A stretch of DNA of 64,000 bases from Lumbricus rubellus (taxonomy: Eukaryota; Annelida; Clitellata; Crassiclitellata; Lumbricidae): assembly GCA_945859605.1 (NCBI GenBank), contig OX243814.1, positions 43,157,931-43,221,930 of the forward strand. The letters run 5' to 3'. Every line of letters starts with the position of its first letter. Position 1 is the first letter of the stretch. The notes under the pieces are model-generated. The model worked only from the letters and a program-made list of their open reading frames with translations, made no database searches and was not told the origin of the DNA. A program made the position numbers and the translations under genes. Below are positions 26,744-41,700 of the stretch, piece after piece.

Positions 26744-29700
26744 ATACTACTACTACTAATAATAATAATAATTACAATAATTATAATAATAATAATTGTT
26801 ATTATTATTAAATATTACTTCCGCATTTATTAGGCTTCACTGTCTAGGAACAAAGTACCTTCGATGGCTCTGATAAATTGTGATGTGAGGAGTTGTTCCA
26901 CCCCCCCCCCCCCTCCCCCCCCCCCCCCCCCCCCCCCCACTCAGCACCGGTAGCCCTGCAACTAACGAATATGCAATCCAACGGTCTCCACATGACAAGG
27001 CTAACACAGCAATAAATCGGTCACCATGTCCACATATTCCTCATATACTAATTTTATTGGCTGTGGGTGTGACGTGTGTTATGTGCTGTGTGTGTTTACC
27101 GTGTGTGTGTGTGTATGTGTGGGTGTGGTATGTGAGTGTGTGTGTGTGTGCTGTGTGTGTGCAATAATTGTGTGTGCATATATGACTGAGCATTGCGGTG
27201 GTCGTCGTGTACAATATTATGGCAAAACCCACCATGTAGCGTCTCCATAATTTAAAGAAACCTGCGAGGCTTCCAAGATTTAGCGATGTGTTTACAAATC
27301 GCGTCCCATAATTATTCGAGCAAAAACGTATGACGCAAAGCTGTTCATTAAGCCGACCCCTGCAGAGGATGCAGTCATGGATATAATATTAGGCTATATG
27401 AAGTGTTAGCGTCTTCATTTTCTTAGTTTCGGCATATACGCAGGATGGTAGGCGACCAAACCTTCCATGCACTCACCATCTAATAAAATAACAACCGACT
27501 GTGTGCTGTCAATGCACTCATTCTAGATGAGTTGGCTGAGAGAGGAGATGGAGCAGATATCTCCATAACCAATTATAGGCCTAACCAAATTTTCTCTCTG
27601 GACGAGATTTGAACTCAGACCTTTCGATTGAAAGTTCTGCTATCTAACCACTTCATTTTCGAGCATCCACCCTAATATAAAACCAACCTGCAGTATATGC
27701 TTATATGATATCATATGCATATATATATAATTATATATATATATAATATCATATGCATATATATATACATCATAGATATATATATATATATATCATAGAT
27801 ATATTGCGCAGAATAAATGCCTATAATAAACAGCACCGCTGAAGCGCGGCGTCTACATATTGACGCTCGAAATGTCATCCCACGCAGTGCGACTGTAGTG
27901 TGATGCGTAACAGTATGCGTCCGTGAATTCGCCCTGTTGTTTGTCCTCCTCTCTGTGCTTCTCTGTATCACTTTGTCAGTTCGACTGTCTCACTCTTTCT
28001 TGCTACATCCTTTCGTCCACAAGTCCATCCGTCCATCGGTGCGTTTTGCTATTTTGTCCGTCTCTCTCTGTCTGTCTGTCTGTCTCTTTCTCTCTCTACA
28101 TCTGCTCATCTGACCGTCTGTGTATGAGTCCTATTATATCTTTTGGTCCTTCTGTCTGATTCTCTGTTCTCTATAATGGTACGCTTGTTTGTTCATCTTT
28201 TTCCATTGACCCATCTGTGTGTTTGTATGTGTATATGTGTGTGCTTGTGTGTCCGCATTGTGTGTCTGTCTGTCTATGTGCCTGAGTGCCTGTCTGTCTG
28301 TTAGTGTGTCTTTGTGTCTGTGTGTCTATGAGTCTGTCTGAGCGTCTGTATATATGTCTGTATGTCTGTATAGTGTGTCTATCTGTCTCTGTATCTGTCT
28401 GTGTCTGTCTGTGTCTGTCTGTCCTGCAATTCATGCATATAGTGATATTTATGATTCGTTCGGCTTCTGCAGCAGTAGGCTACTGTTAGTAGGCGGTTGA
28501 CAATGAACTGTTGACTAGTGTTGAGACGACGAAGACTCGTGAAACACTCGAATCGTTCGTCACTCGCACCGCGACACCAACCAACCATCAACAATCGCAG
28601 CATAATTATACTCCCAGAATAATATTCATAGCAACAGACGACGACCATTATAATAGACACATATCATGCATAGTTATAATTATGTATGTACTAAGTTGTA
28701 ATTATAATGAATTGTATAATAATTAATTACATGTATATTATGACATTGTGTTCAAATTTATGGATGCATGCATTTTAGATGTAGGCCTATCATGATTCAT
28801 GACATTGTATTCATGGATGTATGCATACATGTAATGTACTGCATAGACTAGAGAAACAAAATATGATTATCACATTGAAGGCAGAGCCATTCATTTGTCA
28901 TTATACATGTAGACTTGCCTGCCTGTCTATTGGCTTCTCTGTCTGTATGTGTTTGTCTATCTCTCCCATTTTACGCTATTATAGAAATCTTGATGTTGCG
29001 ATTAAAATTTTTAAATAATTACCTCGAATGCGGTGAGGTCGTTGAGCACAACATTTCCTTCATCACCGCCGAGAATGAGAGGAGACGGACTCTTTTGTCT
29101 CGGACAGCAACTGGCTACCTCGGCTGCAAGTAACAATAGACATAGCCTATCCACATTAAGTCGTATTGTATATTCCATCTGATCAATGATGAGGCTATCC
29201 AGTGCATCCAATGCGATGTTCATTTTTACTTTTTATCGCACGCCGTGGTATTAGCGATATCCCATTCACATGGTATAAATATTATTATGTGACGCTTCGT
29301 ATGGCGCCAGCGTTGTAGGCCTACCTTGCAAAAAGCACTACGCTACCTAGATCTTATTCCAGTGATGAGGATGACGATGATGATGATGATAATAATGAAG
29401 ATGATGATGATGATGATGACGACGATGATGATGACGACGATGACGATGATGATGTTGATGACGACGACGATGATGATGATAATGATGATGATGATGATGA
29501 TGATGATGATAATGATGATGATGATGATGATGATGACGATGATGATGATGATGATGATGATGATGACTATGACGACGACGATGATGATGATAATGATGAT
29601 GATGATGATGATTGTGGTGAAGAAGAAGAAGAAGACGATGAACAGGAACAGCAATAACAAGAACAAGAAGAACAACATGAAGAACAAGAAGACCAAAAAC

Positions 29701-31920
29701 GACAATGACGTGGACGACGACGAAAAGCCGTCCATTAGTTAAATTAAGAGGCAGGCAGCCACGAGGCAAATTTTTTCTAAATTTAATCATCGTACAACTG
29801 GTCAACAGTATCGAATGCTTTGTGGTTCTGTGAAGCTTTTAATATGTCTACCTCGTTTTTTAAAGCAAAACCGACAAAACAATTCCCAGACTGTTGACTA
29901 AGAATCCATGAACAAGGCTGGCCTGAACATACTCTGGCAAATCTAATCGTTCTCCAGAGACTAGGCATAGACTATTATTATAGTAGGCCTATTGCCTAAT
30001 ACTCATGAGAGACTGCGTCATTATAATTACATCAATAAAAGTCTTCGAACTTTTTGTTGGACTCAGAATGTGTTGACGGTTCCAAAGCAAATGCGATATG
30101 TTACGGAACCTTCAGGTTTCAATATTCAGCTTATGCTTTAGAAGTTTAGACAAATAGCTATTTAGAATGATCTAATTCTAAGCAGCTGTATACGAGATAA
30201 TCCTGTTTTGGCTAAGTGCAGAGGATTATTATAGTTGGTAATTGTACGTTTAACAGAGTCCAATTTTATTGTAACAGATTGTGGAAAGCTTCCAATTTAC
30301 AGTAGACATTTTGTGCTTTATAATAATTAGCCTACTTTCCATTGCCATTCTACATCAAAACCATCTGTATAACAGGGTCTTATGCTGCAATGCTTGCAGC
30401 GGATGGCAGGCTTGTAGGTAAGGTCTAACGTTGCTCGGTACAGCTGATCTGCGCCCTATTAATAATGTCAACCGATATAGGCCTAGCTATATGTCAACAA
30501 CAATTATTGCATGACTGAGGAATCGATTTCCATAAACGATCATGCCTGCCTGACAGTGCCTGTGCTGCTGATCCGAAGATCAGAGGTATTAACTTGATAT
30601 CTGTGGCTTAGTTGTTTTAACGTCAGATGGATGACAAGCGTAATCTTGGTCACTTAAATCAAGTTCCGATATGAAATCCGATATTCCGCTGGCACAGAGA
30701 TTGGCTGCATCTCCCTGCAGCGAACATGTAGGCCTATACCCTCTCTTTGGAACAATGTAGGGCCACTTTGATTCAACGTTATCTAATGTGTGTGTAGTGA
30801 AGCGGGTTGGTTATAATTACATGTATATGAGTAACTAAGAAAAATCAGAAGAAAATTAGATATAGCTCGGTTTTGGAAGAGGCACAAAGGACCGTATTTT
30901 GGTTTTATGAATAGCTAATCATTTGAAATCAGGAATAAGCTTAACCAAAGTATATCATAATTAATTTTTTTATCATAATCATTAATTTTAGACATAGGAA
31001 AACCACGATGGCCTCAAATTATTTTGGATCATAAAGCTCTTGGTAGATTTTATAAGAACCATTATAATTATCGTCCAGTTCCTTCCTCAAATACGAAGAC
31101 CGTAAAACGCTGAAAGAAACCTTGTGCCGCGTTTCGAGATTCGAAGCAAATGAACGACGTGCACGAAGACTTACAAGTAGACGAGTCAAGACGTATAAAG
31201 TTGCGAATGACGGATTGCATAAGGAATTAATTGCGTTCGTACGGATTCCTGGGAAACTCAGGAAGTGCGAAGGAAACTGAGAAAAATTAGAAGTTGGTTC
31301 CGCTTGTCGTTCTTTAGTCACGAGAGTCATTTGACAGACGCGACTGTCATCCATTCAAGATTCAGTCATGACTAATAAGAGACGAAGATGAAGGACAAAG
31401 CAGGGAAGCGAAGCAAGAGTAGAAATAGAGCAAAAGAACGTAAGGAGAAAAAGAACAGAAGAGAGAAATAGGAGAAAAACAGAAATTTAAAAGAAACAAG
31501 ACGTTGATGAACATGACGAAAAGAAACAAATGATTTTGAAGAAAAGCAAGACGACGACGACGAAGTGTGCGAGAAGATACCAACATAATATCATATGAAG
31601 AATAGAGAAAGAATTTGGCATGAAGAAGAAGAAGAAGAGAAAATGGAAGAGAAAGACGAAGAGGAGGAAGAAACAAAAGAGGAGGGAGGAAGAAGAAGAA
31701 GAAAAGAAGAAGAAGAAAATGAAAGAAATAAAGATAAAGAAAGGAACGGTAGTAAGAGAAGCAGAAACGGAATAAGAATCAAGTAAGGCCAAAGAAAGGA
31801 AACAAAGAACAAACGGAACAAAAGCAAGAAGAACAAAATAAAAACAGGAGCTCAGTTCCACGCATATCAATAATTGCTAGCGCCGTAAGCTTATATTTCT
31901 TGGCATATATAATCATAATC

Positions 31921-31955
<35 letters not shown>

Positions 31956-34900
31956 TATATTATATAATTATATATATATAAATTAAACATATAATATATA
32001 ATTATATATATGTTACTATAATGTATATAATTTATGTATAATAGGAACACAGACCGAAGTCGCGCCGTGCGTCTAAACAGAGGATGTTTGCTCCATCTGA
32101 GATGATCTGAATCTAGCAATTACGACGACGAAACGAAGGCTCAATTATATGCAATTTCATACAGACGCTAATCTATTATAAACACTCACATTAGCAGCCG
32201 GCAAAACAAACGGACACGAACACAAACAATAAATGTTTTTAGAACAAAGAGACGTCACGTGTTGCCCTTTGTTACACAGAGAATGCCTATTGTTGTTCAC
32301 TAAGCCCTACATCGCCGACAAATTACGAAACAAAACGTGAACACGATCTAGGCCTATTCGGTACGTGACGTTTGGGCGCCGCCGTTTGGGCGCCGGCCGT
32401 TTGGGCGCCGCCGTTTCGGCGCCGGCTGTTTGGGCGCGACGCCGTTTGGGCGCCGTACGTTTCGGCGCGGAAGAAGTTATGTAATGAAATAGCACTTAAA
32501 ACTCTTTATTTGTCCAGGAATTTTTAATTCAGCTATGTTTTGTAATGTGCATTGTTAAATTTAATGTTAATACATCATGTTACCCAAGGGAATGATTTGA
32601 TGTTAAATAAAAGCATCCCACAAAGAACTGAATTACTTTCAGAAGTGCAATGTTCGATTTAATGTTCACAAACCCAATGTTTTAAAAGATTATGGTTATT
32701 AAAAGCGTTATAGAGATACAGTAATTAGTTTCAAATGTTCAACGGTCGACGTAATGCTCGAAAAGGTAATGCTGTAGAATTAATTATATCTACAAACGTC
32801 AAGGTTCTTCTTTCGCGCCGCAACGTCCGGCGCCCAAACGGCGTCGCGCCCAAACGGCCGGCGCCGAAACGGCGGCGCCCAAACGGCCGGCGCCCAAACG
32901 GCGGCGCCCAAACGTCCTGATCCGAGGCCTATTCGATGCAATGACTTGTTTCGTATTAAGCTTAGGTCTATCTATTATTTTTTGGACTAATTTAGAACAG
33001 AACACAAATTGTCTACACTGAATTACAACAAAAGAAGTTAGACAAAAGGATTAACTCGACTTTATTGAACTTTGAGGAAAATATCCGAGTGTTATTGATG
33101 CACACACTAAGCTTAATTATTGTCATTATCATCATCATCGTCATCATCATAGCATCATTATCTTCATCAGTATTACATCATCGTTTTTACCATCACATCT
33201 CTTTGTCTTCTACTTCTCTCACAGCTTTTGCCTTCTTCATCGAAGAATAGGATGGATTTGTAGTAAATAGGATTAACCGCTTCATCAAGATAATCATCCT
33301 CTGCGGTTTCTTACTTCGTGCTTCTTGCCATTTGCCTTTTGCTTCTTGCTACTTACATGTACATGAGTTTATGTTGCATGCAACTCAGTTGACCGAGGCG
33401 TCTGATTGCAGACTTTTTCTAGTCATTAAGAATGACCCTAATCTCATCCTTCGGAGATTTTTCGCTCCCTGTTTGGCAGTGACTTGTAACCCATCGGATA
33501 ACACGCTGCAGGCATGAAGACCAGCGCAATTGATTTCGATTCCGGAAGCCCCGTGGGATAGACATGTAGGACGTTGTACGTGCTTTGTAGGTTGATAATT
33601 GCGCAGTTGTATTGCAGGCTGTCATTTCTGTCAGTAGTTAAGATTGATGTCAATTAAGATATCTGCGTAACTGTAGGCCTACTCTGTAACTGGTTGCGTT
33701 TTGTCAACTGGATTGCTGAATGAAAAAGTTATTATTATTATTTTTTACATGACTTCTCATAATATTTTAAGGATCACCATAACTTCATTTTACGTGTTCT
33801 TTATAAGCACATCTACACTAACATATTTCATCCTAGCGACTGTCTCCATAATATACCAAACAACATTTTTCACAATGTACCAAACAACATTGCCTGTTTA
33901 AGTCGCACCTTTGTCAACTTGATTGATCGAATACTTTGCAAGTCTATTCTACTAGACGACTTGCGTTTGAATATTCATCAGATAGGGGTCAGAGGACATT
34001 CTTCCAGACATTAATAACGAGATGCAAGGATAAGTCAAGGTCAAGTCAAATATTTCTTCATCATGGTGCTCATTTCTGGCGCTTGACCGATTCTTCAAAA
34101 TGCAGTTCAGCCGACTCTCGAAAGCATGTCCCCGAAAACTCACCCACAAAAATTCTCCACATTCATTCGCCACTCATGAAGCAAGGTCATGGACAACTGA
34201 AGGAAGGACAATTCAAGAGCAGGTCAAGGACATGTCAATGGGTCAATTACAATTACTAATTGGATGTTGATTCGGTTCTACGAATAAAAAACCGTTATTC
34301 GACATTTATGGATCGGTCAATTGCATGGATGTCATCATTCATCAATCATTCATCTGTCATACAGAGGGAAAGTAATGTTGTTGATGTGCCTCACCAGTGC
34401 ATTCGGCGCCGTTTACGTCAACCAACCAATTCATTTTGTCAAAGCGTTCGACAGAAAATAACAGTCACTGTCGACGTATGAAAATGCCAACTGAACGAAG
34501 TCATAATGAAACTATACTGATGACAGAGAGGATGGTGAGGATAGGTGGGATGAGGAGATGAGAGAAGAGGACAAGACAGGAGAGTAGATAAGTGGACGGT
34601 AGAGGAGAGGAGACAAGACTAGAGGAGGGGAGAGGAGAGCACAGGAGAGGAGAGCACAGGAGAGAAGAAGACAGCAGAGAAGAGCAAAGGCGAGGAGAAG
34701 AGAGAAGAGGAGAGGACATGAGAGGAGGGAACAGGAGAGGAGTGGATAAGGGAGTAGAGGAGAGGAAAGGAGAGAAAAGGAGAGGTGAGGACAGGAGAGA
34801 ACAGGGCAGGAGAGGAGTGGATATGAGATGGGGTATGAGGGGATGGAAGAGAAGACAGGAGCAGGGACGGACACACAGAGGAACACAAGCGTAAACATAG

Positions 34901-35667
34901 ACAGGAGCAGTGGAGCACACATACTAATTACTAAGGCACTGGCTGAGAGCTGAAAATATGGCTAGCTATAGCCACGTGCATATTAGATGAATAGGCGGAC
35001 AGAAAGATGGATGGATAGATGGATAGATGGATGGCTGGCTGCATAGGTGGATGGATGGGTGGGTGGGTGGATGGATGGGCACACGCCGTGTCACATAAAA
35101 CATTCTGAACCAGATAGAACTGCAATTAAAAGTACACACACACGCACGCACGCACACACACACAGGCAGGCATGCAAATGGACACACCGTAGTGCAAACC
35201 CACGGTGGCACGAATTAGGCAATAACAGAGGCGACCAATCAAAAAGGAGAGCAAATATGCTATAGAATAAAAAAATGTAGCCATGCGGACAGACAAACAA
35301 TTACAGACAGAGACTGAGGCACAGGCGGTGGCACAGATAGAGACACAGACAGAGACAAGAGACGTATGAATGCAGTGGAAGGCAGACAGACAGACAGACA
35401 GACAGACAGATAGAGACACGTACACAGAGACAGACAGAGACAGACAGAAACAGACAGAGACAGACAGAGACAGACATAGACAGACAGAGACAGACAGAAA
35501 CAGACATACATACATACATATATACATACAGACAGACAGACGGACATAGACACACACACAGAGACAGACAGAGGCAGACAGAGAATGAGGCACAGCCTGA
35601 GACACAGATAAAGACACAGATAGCGACACAGGCAATAAACCAAGAGACGTACAAATGCAGGGGAAGG

Positions 35668-35700
<33 letters not shown>

Positions 35701-38700
35701 GGAGACACATACGCATAGAGAGACAGAGGCAGACAGAGAACGAGGCACAGCCTGAGACAGACAGACAAACAGACAGACATGACAGACAGACATGACAGAC
35801 AAACAGACAGACAGACAGGACAGACAGCCAGACAGACAGACAGACAGACAGACAGACGGACAGACAGACAGGCAGACAGACAGACAGGCATACAGACAGA
35901 CAGACTAATAGCATACATACATACATACATACATACATACAGACAGACAGACAGACAGACAGACATACAGACATACATACATACATATAGACAGACAGAC
36001 AGGCAGACGGGGTTAATGACGAGATCGCGTACAAGCACTCAAGTCCACATCGTTGAGCTGAACGGCGATGGTGTCATCCTCTCTCTGTTTGTGCCTCGCT
36101 GTTTACGATATTATCAACGCCGACGACGATATTGATAACGATAATTTATCAACGCATCTAAACAAACACACCGATATCCAGGCATACACAAAGAGCTGAC
36201 TGACATTACTGCCCACGCACATCAACAAATGCACCGGGTACAATAAGTTAATGCACAATGCGTGCATTAAAAACTTCGGCAAACTAAGTAAGATTATAAT
36301 AATTAAATAGAGAAAGAAAAGTTCGGATTAGGACTGTTTATTTGTTTCCACAGCGCCATGAGTAGCAGTGAAATATGCAATAATAGTTTTGGACTTTAGG
36401 GAATAGAGTCTGCAGCTACACCACACGTTTTACTATAATTAATTATGCATATGATATTCAGTCAGCATGGTAATTATAAGATTCACTCACTCACACGTTT
36501 AAATACGCGCATTAACTCACGCGATTAATCGCTTAATTATTATCGGTACTCTCTTAGTCGCTTACTCGCTCACTTACTCACATGATGCTGAATTCTTATG
36601 TCAAAGTGAACGAAGTTATACTTAAGGTCAGTGGCAAGCAGCATTAGAAAATAGCTGGATTTTCAATACATCTGAGGTTAGTAACTGTTGTCCAGGGATT
36701 TACATGACTTTGTACATGTAATATCACGCGTTCTAAGCAGCTGACAAAAGCACTGCGACAAAGCTGTAGTATTATAGCTTGTGTTGACCGTCTCTAAGAA
36801 CAGACATCATGTTTGCAAGCAGAACCACCGTGCGCATGCGCATTAGACTGGTCCAAAAAAATGAACTGTCACAAATCTTTCTTCCCTCTATTCGATTCTA
36901 CGTGACCTTCAGTCTCTTCGGAAGCTTCTTCGTATAAGTTCGTGGTAGCGTAGGCCTATCCCTAGATAACTGTTTCATTAGCTAAATGGCTAGGTTAAAG
37001 AATCTACAGTCTTTCACTGTTTTGTTAACCAACAACGACGACGTGTTTAACTCTTCTTATTATACTCCAAAATCCGATATAAAGTAAAACGATCAGCAAC
37101 AACACAACAATGACTACACTTGCGTTATCATAACAACTACACGACTACTATCTTCATCAGTCTACTCTATCGCAACTCAACAACAACTCTTACAGCCTAT
37201 CTCAACGGCTCTCAACACGCAACTCTCCTTCTTCACTTCCACTCCCTTCTTGTACAATTAACGTACGCTCGTCTAGACGTCACGTGCTGTCCAGAAAATC
37301 ACCTGTGTAGACGCCGCGCGGCAATTTGCACCTGGCCTACTTACGTCGCTGTACGTCAATCGGCGTGCACTGATTAAATTAGCTGACATTACCTCCTTCC
37401 TTTCTTTTGAAGAGAGCTAATTAATCTTAAAAATTAGCGAACGTATAATGCTTAAACTAAATACAAACAATTCTTATACTAAATGCAATCACAAAATACC
37501 TTATACTATAATCTCGATAAGCAGTCTGCTACTACATTCAACTTTCCTTTCTTATAGTTCAACAGAATGTCAAAATTTTGCAATGATAAAGACCATCTGA
37601 CTAACTTAGCAGACTTCGACATTGACTCAGTCAAATAAACTAAAGGATTATGATCAGTGAACACATTAATCTTGGAACCAATAATGATTTCTTTCAATTT
37701 GTTTAAAGCCCATATGATTGCATAGGCTTCCTTCTCAATCGTCGCCCATCTCCTCTGGGTATCTGTCAGCTTCTGGCTGATAAATGAAACGGGACGTTCT
37801 ATCCCCTCATCGTCCACTTGTGACAGCACAGCCCCCACAGCAAAATCACTGCTATCACAGTACAAATTAAATGGTTTGCCAACCTCGAACATGTACAGAA
37901 TAACATTCGATAAAACAATTTCTTTAAGAGAATCAAAAGATTTCTGGTGGTCCTGAGTCCAAATAATGTTCTCAGGTGTCTGCTTGCTAGTTAAATCTGT
38001 CAATGGTTTAGCAATCTCAGCAAAATTACAAATAAATTGTCTGTAGAAACCAAAGAATATCAATCAATTAGTTAGCAAATGTTAGGATTCTTCGGGTTCA
38101 GCACCACTTCGTGTTCTACCAATGTACATAATCCAGGTTTGTCCGAAAATCTGTCTGCATAACGGTTCAGTACATCCAGTAGCTGTTTCTGTTGCTCGCA
38201 CGTAAGATGTCCGATCTGTTCGTAGTCCAATTGCAGCGATTTCTGTGTCGTCTCTGCATGGTCTTCTTTCAATGGTAGCTCTACCACTGATCCGAATTCG
38301 TCGTCCTCTTCCACGATGAGACCACACGATAATGTTCTTGCGATGAACTTCCTCATTTTGTTGGCATGGACGAATCGTCGGCCGTTTTCATTCATGTCCA
38401 TAGTCATCCGTCGGAATGGAACATCTTCCCTTGGAATTGGTGTAATCGGCACTCGATCCATCACCAAACTTCGTGCCTTCAGCTGACACTTCTCACAGGA
38501 CTTACAAAATTTCACCACGTCTCGACGCATCTTTGGCCAGACAAAGGACAACTTGATTCTCTCTCGTGTCTTCTCTTCTCCCAAGTGTCCGCCAAATACT
38601 GACTCGTGAGCTAATTCCATTACTTGAATTCTTCTCTCTTTCGGTAACACCAACTGATACACAAGCTGATCCAGCATTTGATGCTTCTTATACAGCAATC

Positions 38701-41700
38701 CATTCACCACGATAAACTCTGATCCTTGGTCTTCAGCGATCCTCCACCACGATTTCAGTGACTCGTCATTTCTCTGCTGCTCCTCGAATTTCTTCGCATC
38801 TTCCAGCTGTCTTTCATCGTTCGAATTCTCTGTGAACAAGTCCCTCATACTTGTCTCCAGTTCAGCGTCGCTTCCGGAATCTTCACTATCATTTCGTTCA
38901 CATGCAGCCATCTCTTCTTCAGTTTCATTGTTCTCAGATGTTGTTCTTTCGTCATCTTGGATGCTGAGTTCATCTTCGCTTTCCGTGTCATCTTCTTGCG
39001 AACTTTCGTTTATCGTTTCATCTTCTCCGTCTTCGACTTCTGCTCTCCGACTTTGTGCTCTTGTAGTCACATTCGCTTGTAGCTCTCCTTGCAATATACT
39101 GATTGGTGGAACCTCTTTCAGTTCTGCAATTATCTCTGGATGTAGCAGGAACTTTTCTGGATTTTCTTTACACAGTTCTGCTGAAATGCTGGCACACACT
39201 AAAGTTAAATATGGCGCGATATTTATTGTCCTGTCCTCTGTAGCTGCTCCTTCGTTACGACCGCTCATCCGCACTTCGATTTTCACCAACTTAGCTGGAA
39301 TCGGCTCTCCAGCTACACATTGCAAATGAACTCTGCCGATTTCTTCTACTGTCGTTCCTTTCAGTAGTTCCTCGTTGATTACTGGTATCTCGGTCCCCGA
39401 GTCAATCAACGCCTCGACTTGCCCATCAGTCCCACGTATCTCCACATTTACATGCTGCAACGATATCTTCTTTATGCGTTGACACTCCTCTTTACTTTTT
39501 GTTTCTCGACAACTTTCTGCAATGGAAGTAGTCTTTATCGCTTCTTTCAGTATGGTGAACTGCGGCGTACACTTCATCACTGACTTTACTTCTGTTTCTT
39601 GGTTGCATTGTTCTTCCCAACCAGGAGGTGCATTTATCACTTGTATCTGGTTTACTCGAAGATTTTCTGCACTTCTGCTAAAGTTCTTCCTCAGATTTGC
39701 CGCTCCTGGTGCTTGGCAATGTTTTATTAGGTGTTTATCAGAATTGCAATTGTGGCAACGCTTCTTGATAAAACTTCTTTGCTCCTTGTTCTCCCACTTG
39801 TTGTACGGCGTGTAAGATGCATTACTTTCTGTTGGGCGTCCCAGCGGCGGAGTTCGATTGTAGGCTTGTCTGTCCCACGTTGACTGTTGTTTATCTTGCG
39901 ACCACTGCTTTCCAGAATAATCATCTTTCTTTGCATCATTACTCTTGGCTTGGCTTCCGGTGTCTTTGCTATCCTTGTTCCACTTGGGTTGCTTTGGACT
40001 ATTGTCCCATGCTTCAAATTTCGGTTTGTCTTGGAACATCACACCAATCCGATTGTTTACATGTATATCTGCGAGATCTGCAACATTACTAGCTTCCAAG
40101 CATTCTGTGCCCTCTTTTGCTAAGACAAACTGCAGTGGACCTGGTGGTAAACATTCTTTCAGCTTATCCGCCACTAACAAATCAAACAGCTTCTCGTAGT
40201 CTTTGTTCACTCGTCTACTTCGGACATAATAATTCAACAGGTTCTTCAGCCTAGCCGTGAACATCGTATACGTTTCTTCGGCTGTCTTCTTGGCATCTGC
40301 AAACCTGGACCTGTACTCACGAGCTGTTAACTTGAATTCCTTCAACAAATGCTCTTTCACTGCATCGTATTTATCTAAATTCTCAAATGACAATCGATTC
40401 AATACCGTTCGCGCTCTCGGGGTCATCAATGGCAACAACAATTTCACCCAATATTGCTTTTCCACAGCGAAGCTATTGAATGCATTTTCAACTGTTTCAA
40501 AATATAATGGCACTTCCATCATATCATACGGCATCTTCGGTAACACATGCTTCATTGCGTCACCTATCTTCTTAATCTTGGACACCATTGTCTCACTTTC
40601 TTTGAGTCTAATCTGTTCTGACACTTCTCGGCTCTTACGATCATCTTCGTCTCTCTTCTTCAGTCGATCTTGATCTTCGATTCTCCGCAGTTCTTCCTGT
40701 TCTATCTTCTGTTGTAATAGTTCTAACTGCTTTCTGCGTTCTTCTTTTTCAATGGCCATTTCTTTAAGTTGAGCCTCCTTGATAGCAAGTTTCTTTTGTT
40801 CTAACTGCATCTGCTCTTCTCTTTCTCTTTCTGCTTTTTCCAAATTGTCTTTTCCGGCTTGAAATTCTTCCTGACGAATTTCTTCTGCTCTCTCCAGTTC
40901 TTGTAAACGCATCTTTTCTTTTTCTTCCTCGCGAGCCTTTTTGTCCTCAATCTGCTGCTTTCGTATTTCTTCATCGCTTTTTCTTGCTTTTTCGTACTCT
41001 ATCATTAACTCCATTCTTCGTCGTTCTGCTTCGTCACGATCTATTTTCATTTGTTCTAACTGAAGCTGGAACTGCTGCTTCTGCATATCTATCTCTTGCT
41101 GTCGCAGCCTATCTGCTTTTTCTATCTCTTGTTGTCGCAGCCTATCTGCTTTTTCTGCTTTTTCTTTCTCCTCTTGTTTACGTTCTTTCTCTTCTTGGCA
41201 CCGTCGCTCTTCTTTCTCCTTCTCTTTTTGGCGACGTTCTTTCTCTTCCTGTCTGCGCTGCTCTTCTTTCTGCTTCTCTTCTTGTTTACGCTCTTTCTCC
41301 TCTTGTTTACGCTGCTCCTCTTTCATTATCATGAATTGCAGCAACGCCTCCATAGACATCGGTGCCTCAGGCTTCTCCACTGGCTTCTCCGCAGCGCCTC
41401 CGACAGCACCTTCTTCTTCTTTCTTAGCCCAAACCTCGGCTAAATTTCTCATCAATTCTTCCCTCGACATTTGTTCAACTTCTTCTGCGTCTAGATCTGC
41501 TTCAATTAGCAGTTTTATCAGTCTATCAGTAGACATCTTCTTAATATTTGCTTGCTTTTTCTCCGTAAGTTTCTCCATCTTACTTCTTTACTTTACTGAT
41601 GCTAGTCGATAAATAGTAGGCTACTCTTCAAATGTTTGCAATTGACTGACTTCAATTCTTTAAGCAAACTTCAATAGACAAGCAAGTTTTTCTACCTTGT

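Noticed and set aside
29326..29805. Overlapping poly-Met, poly-His and poly-Ile frames
   Set aside because: Three frames of a (GAT)n microsatellite.
34020..34245. Clustered AGGTCA/TCAAGGTCA words resembling nuclear-receptor sites
   Set aside because: Too few and too short to distinguish from chance; no enhancer evidence.
35126..36034. 302- and 245-codon frames rich in CLSVCLSV repeats
   Set aside because: Pure translation of a (GACA)n microsatellite; all frames are open because the repeat lacks stops.
36867..37388. 85-codon open frame inside each LTR
   Set aside because: Present in both LTRs, no known domain, and antisense or sense coding in an LTR of this type has no support.
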